This document shows positions 31,855 through 42,965 of a stretch of DNA of 64,000 bases, one piece after another (position 1 is the first letter of the stretch; every line of letters begins with the position of its first letter). The notes under the pieces were generated by a model that did no database searches, was not told where the DNA came from, and was given only the letters and a program-made list of their open reading frames with translations. Location of the stretch: positions 164,398-228,397 of the forward strand of contig VZQC01009964.1 of assembly GCA_009823505.1 (NCBI GenBank). The letters are read 5' to 3'. Source of the DNA: Rhizomys pruinosus (taxonomy: Eukaryota > Chordata > Mammalia > Rodentia > Spalacidae). The translations under genes were made by a program, and so were the position numbers.

Positions 31855-32175
31855 AGCAAATTAAAGGAAGAAAGATTTATTATGGCTCAGGGTTTGGGAC
31901 ATTTATCCTATCATGACACAGAAGGCACGGAGCAGGAGAAGCTCATGGGTGTGGTAGTGGGAGTGTGAGGTGGCTGGTTATGTAGCATAGACAGGAGACA
32001 GGCTTTGCAGGAAGTGGAGCTGGCCTATAACACTCAAGGCCCAGCTTGTGCACTTGTTTGCTCCAGCTAAGCTTCACTTCCTATAGGTTCTATAGCTTTC
32101 CAAAATGGTGCCATCAGCTAGGAGTCAAGTGTTCCAACACATAAGCCTGTGTGGGGCATTTCACTGTCAACGATG
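31855..32175 (-). mobile_element. MaLR-type LTR remnant
   Basis: Antisense LTR-like text: 'agatttattatggctcaggg', 'cggagcaggagaagctcatg', 'cttcacttcctataggttct'. The order resembles ORR1/MLT-type MaLR LTRs read backwards. Worn; borders approximate. Confidence 0.45.
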
Positions 32176-32564
32176 AGCTGATTCATTGTTGTAAAGAACA
32201 GTGAAGGGATTGGCGTTGGAAAGGTCAAGGTGTTATCTCGGAGGGTGTGACATTTGAGTGTATATCTGTATGATGGAATGAGTGACTAAGCAAATGAGTG
32301 TCTTGGAGAAGAAACCCAAGGTAAAGAGTAGGTAGTGGAGAATGTACTGAGCAAGGTAATTGCTGTAACAATGATGTCAACACAATAAAATATACCACAT
32401 CTCAATGGCTCAGTACAATTAAAGTTTGCATTTATAGTAGTATCTACCAAGCATCAGTAGGTATGAATATTTTTTCTAATCAGACAAGGATCAAAGCTCC
32501 GCATGGGGTCTTCTGTGCTTAACAGTGACTCAAAGTTGTCTGGAGATCATCATTCAGCCATTGG
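32176..32564. other. No gene recognised
   Basis: No frame, repeat or RNA signature recognised. Confidence 0.4.
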
Positions 32565-32915
32565 GAAGAGGGTGCCAAAGGTCAGTTGAAGTATTGCACA
32601 AGTGGTTTTGGAGAGCAGATCTAGAGGTGTATACATCGGTTCCACCTGTTATTGGTGAGGATGTATGCACAAAAGCTCACTTAGTACAAAGACCTGGGGC
32701 TTACCATCTATCCATGTACCCAGGAATAAGAGAAGAGTCATGCTCTGCTTTGAAAAAATCTTTGGAAAGACTCAGAAAAGGATGCAAGAAATGTATGGCA
32801 GAGTATATGAACTCAGGTGGGGTGGGGGGCATGCAAAGGGAAATGTCTCTAAATTGGATTGAGAAATGATGTATGAATAAGTTTAATAACAATAAAAATA
32901 TATTTTAAAAAAGAG
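32565..32915 (+). mobile_element. L1 3' end (older)
   Basis: 'gaaatgtatggcagagtata' + 'tgaactcaggtggggtgggg', then 'gggaaatgtctctaaattgg' and 'gaaatgatgtatgaataagt' with an AATAAA-like A-rich end. This matches the layout of the younger L1 3' end at 9770-9900. Confidence 0.65.
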
Positions 32916-33101
32916 AAGAGGCATGGATGTGAGTTAGCACCAGCATTCTGTCTGAGTCACTTTAGGAAGGTCAGTCTTGTTGGGATACAGAGAATGGGTT
33001 GGGAGTTGTAGGAAAGGACTATTGAAGAGATTCAAGTAAAGTTATGAACCCTGAAAAAAATGGGAAATACTGCTGTACTACATTAAACTCAAAATGCTCC
33101 T

Positions 33102-33320
33102 GGGGCTGGAGAGATGGCTAAGTGTTTAGGAGCACTGGCTGCTCGTCCAGAGGACTCAGGTTTGGTTCCCAGCACCTACATGGCGACTAGCAACAGTCTG
33201 TAACTCTAGTTCCAGGGGACCTGAGACTCTCTTCTGGCCTTGGCAGGCACTGCACAGCAGGAGCGTACTTAAATGCATGCAGACAAAACACTCATACACA
33301 CAAAATTAAATAGTAAAATA
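33102..33320 (+). mobile_element. B2 SINE with TSD
   Basis: 'ggggctggagagatggctaa' head, 'cacacaaaattaaatagt' tail. Direct repeats 'aatgctcctg' (33093) and 'aatgttcttg' (33321). Confidence 0.92.
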
Positions 33321-33330
33321 AATGTTCTTG

Positions 33331-35010
33331 ACTGTAAGCCACTATATTTTGTGTATCATTCATAAATAATAGTTTTCTTCAATTTAAGCAATGTATGTAA
33401 CACTGCTTTTTGCCATGTATAATTTAATTTTTATTTGAACCTTTTAATTAACATTTATATTGATTTTAGGGAACAGCATGATACTTTGATATATATATAT
33501 ATATATAATGTACAACTTTCAAATCAGAGTAGAAATTTAATTTTAAACTTACTGAAAGAGTTCTTTTAGGCTTAGTTGTATATGTATGTATATAATTGTT
33601 TAGGCATTTAGATGATTTAGATATTATATCACTGTTCTACATCCCACAGAAATGACAAAATAAAGAAAATAAATTACTAATGCTTTCATGCTGAGAGTTT
33701 GGGTTTTCCTAAACCCTTTTAAGGTCTGTTCCCCATATCCATTTTCCCCCACCATAGCCTCAGGAGCCCTCTTGAAGGTGCTCTTACCTTATGCCCTTGG
33801 AATGCTCTCTGGACTCATCACATCTTTCCCATGTATTTTGATGTAGTCATTTTCTTCATCTTACCAGAAAATAACAGTCAAGAGGTCAGGCTTTTCAAAG
33901 TGGCCCTGAAATGCCATATGGACAGAAACTCTTAGGGTTTGTAGTGGTATAAATAAGCCAGGGAGGCAACAGTCAAGTTCATGGGCGTTCAGGCATCTCA
34001 GTCTGCTGAGAACCACATGGCCAACAGTGGTTGTGATGCATGGTTGATGGCTATGTGAATCACAACTTAAGAGACAATAAGTTAACTAAATAAATAAAAG
34101 AGACATTAAGTTGACTAAATAGCATACTTAAAAATAAAGGATGTTTACCCTCCTAACAACTGTGGGTCTGAGAAGGCAAGAGTGGGAACCTAGCAGTCAA
34201 GCCAAGATCCAATGGAGTTGAACACAGATGAACAAAGAGACTTCTGAACATGTGGTGATTTGATAAGTCCTGTTCCCCCAAAAGAGACCCCTAAGGTTTT
34301 CCAGAGCTCTAAAGTCATATTAAAATAAGAGAATGTTAAGACAATAATGTTTTAAAATTGAGATGGGACTTGAGTCATTAGCATCCATATTGAGTGGTTG
34401 GTGACCATTTAACTTTGTCTTACTTGAGGAATTTATAGCCATTATAAGTGGATTGTTAAATTGTGTTCCCTAATGCTCATAGCTGGGAACTGTTAAGATT
34501 GAATTATTAACAAGAAACCATATTTATGGAATGGACGAGGTTATAAAATCAAGTTTTCTGGAGTGTTTAATTAAAATGGCCCATTTAATTATGTTTCCTT
34601 TCTTGCTTTGTTCCTAAGATTATCATCTTAAATTAAAAATCTTGGCTCTATGATTTTATTAGACTTCTATTTGTTTGACTTTAAGCCACTCACGTGGGTT
34701 GTGGGGATCATCATGACCACTTGCTTGCTGTTACCATAGTTACCATAGTTCTAGAGGGCTTCCACCATTTTTCAGGACATTTCCCCTCCTTGGGTATGTG
34801 GTGCTCCGCTCTTGATTGTTTCATAAGGTGTGTTAAGATAGTTTTTTGGTGGGGAGGCACTTCATCTAACTGCCTTCAAGCATCTTCAGGAATGGGGGGG
34901 TAAGAGAGGGAGGTCCCACAGTCTCAGGTCTGGAGCCCCAAAGATGACACAATCTAAGCCCAATTTCTAGCAGAGCTAGAACACATTGGAAGTAGGTAAG
35001 CAATAGTAGC

Positions 35011-35011
<1 letters not shown>
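33331..35011. other. No gene recognised
   Basis: 1.7 kb of AT-rich sequence with short (TA)n at about 33489. No exon-like frame, SINE or RNA gene recognised. Confidence 0.4.

Positions 35012-35048
<37 letters not shown>
35012..35048. repeat. (GT)n microsatellite
   Basis: About 18 GT units forming the (CA)n tail of the adjacent antisense B4. Confidence 0.95.
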
Positions 35049-35335
35049 TATGTGCATATCGTGTGTTTGCTATATTCACCTATGTGGAGGACAGAGAAGG
35101 CTGTCAGGTGTCTTGTTCTATCATTCTTCATCGTACTCCTTTGAGTCCAGGTCTCTCATTAACCTGGAGCTTGAACAAGCCCCAGTGATTTTCCTGCTTC
35201 TGCTCGTGAATGTGCTGGGGTTATAGGCAAGCACATTCATATCCAACTTTGCACATGCATGCTGGGGAATGGAATTCAGGTCCTTGTGCTTGCCTATCAA
35301 ATGCTCATTCTCACTCAGCCATCTCCCCAACACCA
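35049..35335 (-). mobile_element. B4-type SINE
   Basis: Antisense composite SINE: 'tatgtggaggacagagaagg', 'ccaggtctctcattaacctg', 'tgtgctggggttataggcaa', 'ttcaggtccttgtgcttgcc', 'agccatctccccaacacc'. This is the order of tRNA/ID-B1 SINEs with a GT tail. Confidence 0.8.
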
Positions 35336-35591
35336 TTAGCTTTTTAAGTAAATAGTATCTATCTTTACTTTGTCTTCATAGGTTATGGTATAAGATAAGA
35401 TCTGACTTATCATATATTTAAACACGGACAGATACTTTCGTATTTACAAATAAGAGAATCTTATTTGAGTTTAGATCTTTCCAGGAAGAAAGAATGATGG
35501 GGGAGAGAAAAGCAGTTCGTGATGGCTAGTTGACTTGCCATGACATAGGATCACGTGGGAAGAGAGTCCAATGAGGGATTGTCTTGACAAG

Positions 35592-36000
35592 TGTGCTGGA
35601 TAGCTTTAGTGTCAACTTGACACACCTGGGTTGAGGGATCCTCAATTGGGGAATTGGCTCCATTGGACTGGCCTGTGACCATGTCTGTGGAGAATTGTCT
35701 TGATTGTTGGGCAATGTGGGAGGGCCCAGCCCACTATGGGTGGTGCCACCTCTGGGCAGGTTGTTGTGTACCCTATAAGAGGGCAGGCTGGGCATTGGCC
35801 AGGGGAGCAAGCCAGTAAGCAGCATTCCTCCATGGCCTGTGCTTCAGCTCCTGCCTCCAGGTTCCTGCCCTGAGTTCCTGCCTTGGGCTCCATGAGTGAT
35901 GAACTGTGACCCAGGAGATGTGAGCTGAATAAACCCTTTCCTCCCCAAGTTGGTGTTGGTCAGAGTGTTTTGTCACAGCAATTGAAGAGAAACTAGAACA
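35592..36000 (+). mobile_element. Solo MT-type MaLR LTR, 5-bp TSD
   Basis: A 409-bp LTR begins 'tgtgctggatagctttagtg' and ends 'gagaaactagaaca', and is bounded by 'acaag' at 35587-35591 and 36001-36005. It carries the MT-family blocks 'tgtcaacttgacacacctgg', 'gtgggagggcccagcccact' and 'aagccagtaagcagcattcc', plus a poly(A) signal in 'tgaataaaccctttcctccc'. Same family as the proviral copy at 38762-40720, opposite orientation. In mouse, MT LTRs act as oocyte promoters and alternative first exons; activity here is unknown. Confidence 0.96.
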
Positions 36001-36019
36001 ACAAGGTTAGTCTGTGAGT

Positions 36020-36342
36020 GTGTCTATGGGTGATTGTCTGACTGCTTTGCTCAGTGGGAAGACCCACCCTTAATGTGGGCAGCAAGTTTTACAGGCTGAG
36101 CCCTGAACTGTGTAAAGCTAGGGACGCTGGCTGGGCCGCAGTCAGCAGCCAGCATGGACGCTTTCCTTCCTCCCTGATCTTCGCTGCGGATGTGACGTGA
36201 CTTTCTGTCCCAGGCTCCTGCCTTTGTGATGTCCATGTAATGATGGACTGTAACCTGGAATTGTGAGCCACATAAATCCTTCCTTCCCAGAGCTGCGTTT
36301 GGAGTATTTTATCACAGCAACAGAAATGAAACTTGAGCATAG
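36020..36342 (+). mobile_element. LTR remnant (rodent MaLR/RMER-like)
   Basis: 'gctcagtgggaagacccacc' + 'cttaatgtgg', 'aatgatggactgtaacctgg', 'gtgagccacataaatccttc' and 'tttatcacagcaacagaaat' follow rodent LTR order with a poly(A) signal variant (ATAAAT). Family not certain. It starts just after the solo MT LTR. Confidence 0.55.
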
Positions 36343-37720
36343 TCATATTTTAATTTTTCTGAAGAGTTTCCTTTTGCTCTTTTGGTGTAGTGACTTTGCC
36401 TTTTTTGCTTGTATTTGATTTTCTTCCCCATTCTTCTTATTCTGTGGGAAATATCCTGAAAGGTGGGTAATTGTAGCATCACTCTACAAACATGAAGGGG
36501 TGTTTATCTTCACACAAGGAGAATGTAGGAGCTGGGGGCCATTACACTTCCTTCAATTTCAGACCAGAGTCCTGGGATCCATTTGAATGTAAAACCAAAG
36601 CCAGCCAACTCCAAGGGAAGACAGAATCTGGAGGGAACACAGAGGGACAAGTGGAAGATGGGTGTTTGCCTAGAACCTGTCATGAGAATTTAAGTAGTGG
36701 ATGAGGGGAATTGCAGAGGAAAGGAATGGTTGTGTGCGAGGTTACACAATCAGGACAAGGGTACACCCGCTCTGGCTGGCTCCCGACCAGCATCTCCCCA
36801 AGGAGGGCTGTCAGGATTAATCACTTACATTTTGCATAAAGACTGCAAAAATGAGAGCACTTTGTGAGTGCCAAGTGTTATCAGCTTGCATCACAACTTA
36901 GGCATTTGGTGGCATAGCACGGGGATGAGACATTTGCAGGAAATCCAAGTTTTGTTGACCTCTCTCGTTTTCAGACTTGTTTTGATTCCACTGAGGGTCA
37001 AGGGCTCGTGATTCTTTGCAGCTCTTTTGTGGTTTTTTTTACTTAACTCTTCCCTGCCTGACTTTCTTGTGCATTGTTCTCTTTGTTTTTGTTCAGATGT
37101 GGCTTCATATCAAGGCTTGCTACTCAGTACTGGAATTATGTGTTAGGAAAAATGGACAGACTCAATGATGTTGTAGGGCAGGTCTCGGAGTTTGCTTCAG
37201 TTGTAGCCCCTGCTCTTCCCTCACTGCAGTGTCCTGGAGAGAGGATGATGTTATACACATACCTGGCCCCAAACATGACTACACCCCACAGCATAGGTTT
37301 CCATCATCCATCAAGATGTGGTAAGAACAGTGTTCGGAACCAATCTCTACTAGTTGTAGTGGGCAGATGGTTTTATCTAGATTAAGTCTGAGCAAAAAGA
37401 AAAGAAAATCAAGATTCATTTTGTGTTACAGGGGCCATAATGGAACCGCAGTTAGAAGCCTAATTAGTCCCAACTCAGCTCCTTCGCATGGCATGTAGGT
37501 CACTGACTACAGAGACAAATTTATTTTCCTTCTCTCTTTTAGAAATGGTCTTGCTTTTTCTGGCCTCTGTGTGGATCAACTTCTTATCTTACATTTGCTT
37601 ATTTCTTTATTCTGTCCTCTAGGATCTCCTTAGAGTGACATCTCAGTCACCACTTGGTGTATTTCTATGCTATTGTCTTATCTATCAGCTGTGCAGTTTT
37701 TCTTTAACCAGCATAATTTT
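36343..37720. other. No gene recognised
   Basis: Unique-looking 1.4 kb. Frames at 36492-36704 and 37074-37385 show no known domain or flanking splice context that I can support. Confidence 0.4.
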
Positions 37721-37737
37721 GCTGGTTAAACATTTTT

Positions 37738-37791
37738 GGTTCTTTTTTTGTTTTTTGGTCTTTTGAGCTTTGAACTCACAAAGATCCGCCT
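37738..37791 (-). mobile_element. Truncated B1 SINE with TSD
   Basis: A 54-bp antisense B1 remnant ('ttttttggtcttttgagctt' + 'tgaactcaca' + 'aagatccgcct'), with the middle of the element deleted. It lies between two exact copies of 'gctggttaaacattttt' (37721-37737, 37792-37808). Confidence 0.85.
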
Positions 37792-37808
37792 GCTGGTTAA
37801 ACATTTTT

Positions 37809-38068
37809 TTTTTAATTTTTTTTTTTATTAATTTTTAAAATTTTATTTCTGTATGTGTATGAATGTACTGCCTGCATGCAAGTCTGTGCACCCATGTCGT
37901 GCAACGCCGCGGAGGTCAGAAGAGGGTCTCGGATTCCCCTGGAGCTGGAGTTCTCCTGGAATTGGAGTTTCAGACGGCTCTCGGCCGCCATGTGGGTGCT
38001 GGGGATCGAACCCGGGTCCTCTGTAAGAGCAGTCGGTGCTCTTAACCACTAGGCCATCTCTCCAGCCC
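37809..38068 (-). mobile_element. B2 SINE with TSD (18-bp duplication variant)
   Basis: Young antisense B2 between 'ctggttaaacattttt' at 37793-37808 and 38069-38084. It carries the internal 'gttctcctggaattggagtt' duplication and an intact B-box counterpart 'gggatcgaaccc'. Confidence 0.96.
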
Positions 38069-38084
38069 CTGGTTAAACATTTTT

Positions 38085-38756
38085 ACATAGACAAAGACTT
38101 CATTCCATGGTAGTCTTGAATCTACTGTTGCTTTTGAGAAATTCACTGTTGTTCTTATTACTGTCCTTTTTTAAGGTGATTCACTTTTTCTTTCTGGTTG
38201 TTTTTAAGAATCTTTGTCTTTGTTGTTCACCACAGTGATTACAATAGTTAGGCATATGTTGCACAGGGGCAGGGAAATTCAGATCCCAACCAACCAGTGG
38301 GTCCTAGTTGCATGAGAAGAAGGGCTGAAGATATATAAGCTGAGGAGGCACTTTGGCTATTTGTGCCTTTGTGAGGAAGTCACTATCCATGCTTGGATCA
38401 AGACTTTCCACTTGAGCATTCAGGGAGGGGCACCCACACTCATGTAAGTAAACTCTCACCCACTATTCTGGAAGTAAGCTGAATTAACTCATTGGTTTCC
38501 CAGACTGCAGTTTGGTGAAATTGTACCTTGGTTTGTGGTAGAGACCAAAGGAAGAAGGGCCAGTTGTTGTTTACAACTTCCAGAAGGAATTTTAGCCATA
38601 GTATGGATTTGTTTTGAAATTTTTCTGCTTGGAATATCTTGGGGATCCAATATCTGCAGGATTATATCATCTAATTATAATAAATAAAAACCCATATTGT
38701 CTTTAATTCTTATTTTAGTCCTATTTGGGGGGAGGAAATTGATTAAATATATGATA
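38085..38756. other. No gene recognised
   Basis: Unique-looking, AT-rich. No frame or repeat identified. Confidence 0.4.
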
Positions 38757-38761
38757 TAACC

Positions 38762-39166
38762 TGTCCTAGTTTGTCTCCATTGCTGTGACAAAACACTCTG
38801 ACCAACACCAACTTGGGAGGGAAAGGGTTTATTTCAGCTTACATCTCCTGGGTCACAGTTCATCACTTAGGGAGCCCAAGGCAGTAGTAACTCAGGGCTG
38901 GTGGACTTGGAGGCAGGAGCTGAAGCACAAGACCATGGAGGAATGCTTGCCACTGGTTGCTCCTGGCTCATAGCCCACCCTGCCTTCTTATACCATACAC
39001 AAACACCTGCCCAGGGTGGCACCACTCATTGTGGCTTGGGCCCTTCCCACACTGCTTGGCCATCAAGACAATACTCCACAGATGTGGCCACCGGCCAATC
39101 CCATGGAGCACCAATTGAGGCTCCCTCACACCAGTGTGTCAAGTTGACACTAAAGCTATCCAGCAC
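38762..39166 (-). repeat. 3' LTR of the MT-type MaLR
   Basis: 405 bp. Read on the minus strand it runs 'tgtgctggatagctttagtg' to 'gacaaactaggaca'. The poly(A) signal of the family is altered on this copy (reads 'tgaaataaacccttt'). Confidence 0.95.
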
Positions 39167-40298
39167 AATTGACCCTTGTCAACTTGACACACAAAAACAT
39201 CATATAAACCACCACCTTCCAGTTTATCCCCAAAGTAATGAGTGTAACACTAATCACAACGACATACAACCTTAAAAGCCCCACAGTCCTTAAATGTCCC
39301 CAAACCTTTAAAGTCCAGTCTATTAAAAGTCTCTTAACTGTGGGCTGCTGTATACAATCCAAAACAAGTACTGTCTTTTCAAAGGGAAGAATCAGGCACT
39401 CTCAAACAAAACCTAAGTCCAGCAAAGTAGCTCTAAGGTTGGACACCTGGGATTCACTCACGATCTTCTGGGCTCCAAAGGGTCATCAGCAGCTCCCCTC
39501 CCGACTCTGCCGTCCGTGGCCACACTCATTTCCGCGGCCCAGGCCGACTCCTTCGTCACACCTTACCGCTGCTCTTGGTGGTCGTCCCAGGGGTACCGGC
39601 ACATCTCCAAAAAGCTGGGTCGCTACTGAAACTGAGGCAGCACCATTCACCAATGGTTCTGACCTCTCCTGGTGCAAAGCCTCAGCTTCTCTCATGACCC
39701 CTGCAATCCTGGGGTCTCCAGCAACCAAGGTGCACTTCCACCAATGGTTTTCCTGACCCCTCTCACAGTGCCAGCACTCGGCTGCTCTCTGTGACCCCCT
39801 CAAATTTCAACACCGGAACCATATAGGAGACTCTTACACGTTACCAAGTCTGCTTCTGGCTCGAGATTGGAGCTCAGGCCCTTTCTGGGTCCATAGCTTC
39901 TGTGTGCTGACCCTGAAGAAATTCTTCCCAGAAGATTTCACCACAGTGATGCTGGTCTCTTGTTACTTACAGCTGATTTTTCAGCCCCAGCTAACCAGCA
40001 TCAATTGTCCCAGTACAACAAAGATTTCACTTCAGGTTCTGGTCTCTTGTTACTTACAGCTGATTCTTCAGCCCCAGCTGACCAGAACCCACAGATTACA
40101 CAGTCCTGATGATCTCTGCTCCCCTTTGAAACTAGAAACTTCACAAGCCAGGCCTCCATCTTCTACAACTCCTTCAGCAAAACTGCTCCAAGCTCCACAG
40201 CAACGATCTTTAGGCATTCAATGATCTTCCCAGCCCAAAGTTCCAAACGCCTCCACAATCCTTCCCCAAAACACCAAGGTCAGGTCTGTCACAGCAAT

Positions 40299-40318
40299 AC
40301 CCCACTCTTCTGGTACCA
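40299..40318 (-). other. Primer-binding site, tRNA-Leu(UAA)-like
   Basis: Five bases inside the 5' LTR the minus strand reads 'tggtaccagaagagtggggt'. It closely matches the complement of the 3' end of tRNA-Leu(UAA) plus CCA. Leu primers are typical of ERVL/MaLR elements. Confidence 0.75.
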
Positions 40319-40323
40319 ATTTC

Positions 40324-40720
40324 TGTCCTAGTTTGTCTTCCATTGCTGTGACAAAACACTCTGACCAACACCAACTTGGGGAGGAAAGGGTTTATTCAGC
40401 TTACATCTCCTGGGTCACAGTTCATCACTTAGGGAGCCCAAGGCAGTAACTCAGGGCTGGAACTTGGAGGCAGGAGCTGAAGCACAAGCCATGGAGGAAT
40501 GCTGTCCACTGGGTTGCTCTGGCTCATACCCAGCCTGCCTTCTTATACCATACACAACCACCTGCCCAGGGTGGCACCACTCATTGTGGGCTGGGCCCTT
40601 CCACACTGCTTGGCCATCAAGACAATACTCCACAGATGTGGCCACAGGCCAATCCAATGGAGCCAATTGAGGCTCCCTCAACCCAGGTGTGTCAAGTTGA
40701 CACTAAAGCTATCCAGCACA
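40324..40720 (-). repeat. 5' LTR of the MT-type MaLR
   Basis: 397 bp, same ends as its partner, with TG...CA termini. The promoter-proximal side faces left, so any transcript would run into the internal part and then 38.7 kb. Confidence 0.95.
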
Positions 40721-40734
40721 TAACCTTTTAAAAA

Positions 40735-40879
40735 ATATTTTTGAAGTAGGGTCTCCCCGTATCCAGAGCTGACATGGAACTCGCTATGTACACCAGGCAA
40801 GCCTAGATCTCACAGAGATCTGCCTGCCTTTGTCTTCTGAGCACAAGGATTAAAAGCATGTGCCACCACTCCTGGCTTA
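40735..40879 (-). mobile_element. B1 SINE
   Basis: Antisense B1: 'gaagtagggtctccccgtat', 'tgtacaccaggcaagcctag', 'atgtgccaccactcctggct'. Confidence 0.87.
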
Positions 40880-41424
40880 CATAGGATATTCAGTTAATTT
40901 TTCCTTCAGTAGTGCCCGATCTGTTTTTTTTTTTTTTTTTTTTTTTGCCATTATATTTGTTTTTCTAGTAGTGGAGATTGAGCCCAGCAGCATCAGCTCA
41001 GCCAGCATTGTCATCGTTCTCAGCCCTGCATTTGACCTTTTGATTTAAATAAGCAACTTCTATTTATGTGCTTTGGTGTGAACAGATAATACATTCATAG
41101 GGATGGAAATGCGAAGGCTAATAGTGAGATGGTCTAGCCTTCCACCTGTCCCTAGGTCTTCACCACTTAATTCCCTCTGCCAGGCTTTTAATATCACCTG
41201 TATGCTAATTTCCAATGACAGATTCTTACATTGCTTGAATTTCAGTGTTTCCAACGTGGTCATTCACCTCTCCATGTTTGCAGGCAGTGCCCTCTGCTCT
41301 CCCCAGCACTCCCACATCACCCAGTCCAGTGTCCTTGCTGATCTTCCTTTTTACTCTTCAGGTAAATTTGGAGAACTCTAGTTTTATTCTCCATCCCATC
41401 CACACACACCCCCTTGGTGAGTGT
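40880..41424. other. No gene recognised; poly-T 40924-40946
   Basis: Holds a 23-base T run. The rest shows no repeat signature, exon or RNA gene that I can name. Confidence 0.4.
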
Positions 41425-41830
41425 GATGCTAATCCTGGCTGTCAATTTGACTGGATCTGGGATTAACTAAAATGAAAGAAAGACCTTCTGATTGGATCAT
41501 TAGAAGCTGGAAGACCCACCCTAAATGTGGGGGGTACCTTCTGATGGCGGCCAGTATAAAAGGCCATACAGCAGAAGGGAGTGCTTGCTTTTTTGCTGCT
41601 TGCCTTCTTTATCGCTGGTGAGTTTGTCTTGCTGCTGTGACCAACTTGAATTCCAGCATAGACTGAAGATGAGAAGATCTCCCAGAATCCATCAGGCCTT
41701 CAGTGCCAGGTTAGGACTACTGAGACATCAGCCTTGTAGACTGAGCAACTACTGGATTCTCAGCCTCTTGTGTGTGGTGCAGCCATTGTTGGGCTACTCT
41801 CTCTTTCCTGTGAACTAATATGTGTATGTG
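41425..41830 (+). mobile_element. Rodent LTR-like repeat (RMER-type)
   Basis: 'aatcctggctgtcaatttga' + 'ctggatctgg', 'tggaagacccaccctaaatg', 'tagactgaagatgagaagat', 'tcaggccttcagtgccaggt', 'gcagccattgttgggctact'. A well-known rodent repeat block, also present antisense at 49389-49560. Family name uncertain. Confidence 0.65.
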
Positions 41831-42334
41831 TATATATGGATTTATCCAATTAGTTCTTATGTTATGTTAGTTATATATTATATCTCTGACTAATATAATG
41901 AACTAATCTAAGCTTATAGCTTTAGATATCAGGTAGAGATGGATAATAGCCGAATTAATGTCTCCTGCTTAAATCTCTAACTTAGATTCTAGTCTTGCAT
42001 AATTAGTCTCCTATCAGACATGGCCATTTGGATATCTAACAGATACCTCAAAATTAACACATTCAAACCACAGTCTATATTTTATTTCTCAAACCCGTTC
42101 TCTGTGTGTCTTTCCATATCTCAAGTAAAAGCAAGTTCAACCTTCTTATCAGCCTGTCTATAAAAACCTACATTTCTCCCTAAATCTTGGAATTATTTTT
42201 TAGTTTTAAAGTTTTTGTAGTCTATTTGGCTGAAAGTGGCATAATTCAAATACATTTTATTTAGCTGGGTTTTTAAAAATGATTTTGTGCATTCCCTAGT
42301 TATATTTAGCTTAATCATTTGCAATTGGGTTGCC

Positions 42335-42336
<2 letters not shown>
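41831..42336. other. No gene recognised
   Basis: AT-rich sequence, possibly the worn 3' edge of the preceding repeat, without other signals. Confidence 0.4.

Positions 42337-42371
<35 letters not shown>
42337..42371. repeat. Poly-T run (35)
   Basis: Uninterrupted T run with no recognisable SINE or LINE body on either side. Confidence 0.95.
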
Positions 42372-42372
<1 letters not shown>

Positions 42373-42699
42373 TGCATTAACTGTTCTAGGTTGAATTATT
42401 TGAAATCTAAAGGAGAGGGTTGTGAACTCTACTAGGAGAAAATAGATGCTATTGATTTGGGAAGTACAAGGGCATTCTAATTGCTTCCACCTGTCTTAAA
42501 TCGCTAGTGGCCAAGCTTTTGCAGATTACCCAACACTGTCAGAGACATAGGCTAAAAAAGGCCCCTGGCTCCAAGTTCTGGGCAGCTGTGTTCTTCATAT
42601 ATTTCCTGGAATGTGGGTGATCTGTATCCAGACTTCCTGCTGCCTGGCTCCCTAGCTTCCAGATCATTTTTGTGTCTTAGTCAGCAACTACTCACTGAA

Positions 42700-42965
42700 G
42701 ATGCCTATGAAAATGTGTGTATAGGAAACATTATTTTTGGCTTATGATCTTGGAAATTTCAATCCCTAGTAGGTCCTATTGCTTTGGGGTCTATTGTAGG
42801 GCAGTGCATCATGATGGGAAACTCCTGCAGGGGTAAAGTCATTCCTCTGAGGGCTGGGATATAAAAGGGAGGAAGAAGAGGGGGCAGACTTCCACTATCC
42901 CCTTCCAGAGAACACCCCCAGTGACCTGGAGACTCTTCATTAGGCACCATGCTGGGAACGAGCCA
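42700..42965 (-). mobile_element. MaLR-type LTR remnant
   Basis: 'ttggcttatgatcttggaaa', 'gctttggggtctattgtagg' and 'aacacccccagtgacctgga' follow an antisense ORR1/MLT-like LTR. Borders approximate. Confidence 0.5.

Larger units (their letters stand above)
38762..40720 (-). mobile_element. Complete MT-type MaLR retrotransposon, 5-bp TSD
   Basis: A 1,959-bp element in minus orientation. The 5' LTR is 40324-40720, the internal part 39167-40323 and the 3' LTR 38762-39166. It is bounded by 'taacc' at 38757-38761 and 40721-40725. The two LTRs differ mainly by small indels and a few substitutions, so insertion was fairly recent. The internal part has no gag, pro or pol frame, as expected for a non-autonomous MaLR mobilised by ERVL enzymes. 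It contains a tandem repeat of about 90 bp ('tctcttgttacttacagctg' at about 39956 and 40043). The longest internal frame (39238-39756, plus strand) is antisense to the element and shows no retroviral motif. Confidence 0.97.

Noticed and set aside
39238..39756. 172-codon plus-strand frame inside the MaLR
   Set aside because: It is antisense to the element and has no retroviral or cellular motif; MaLR internals are non-coding.
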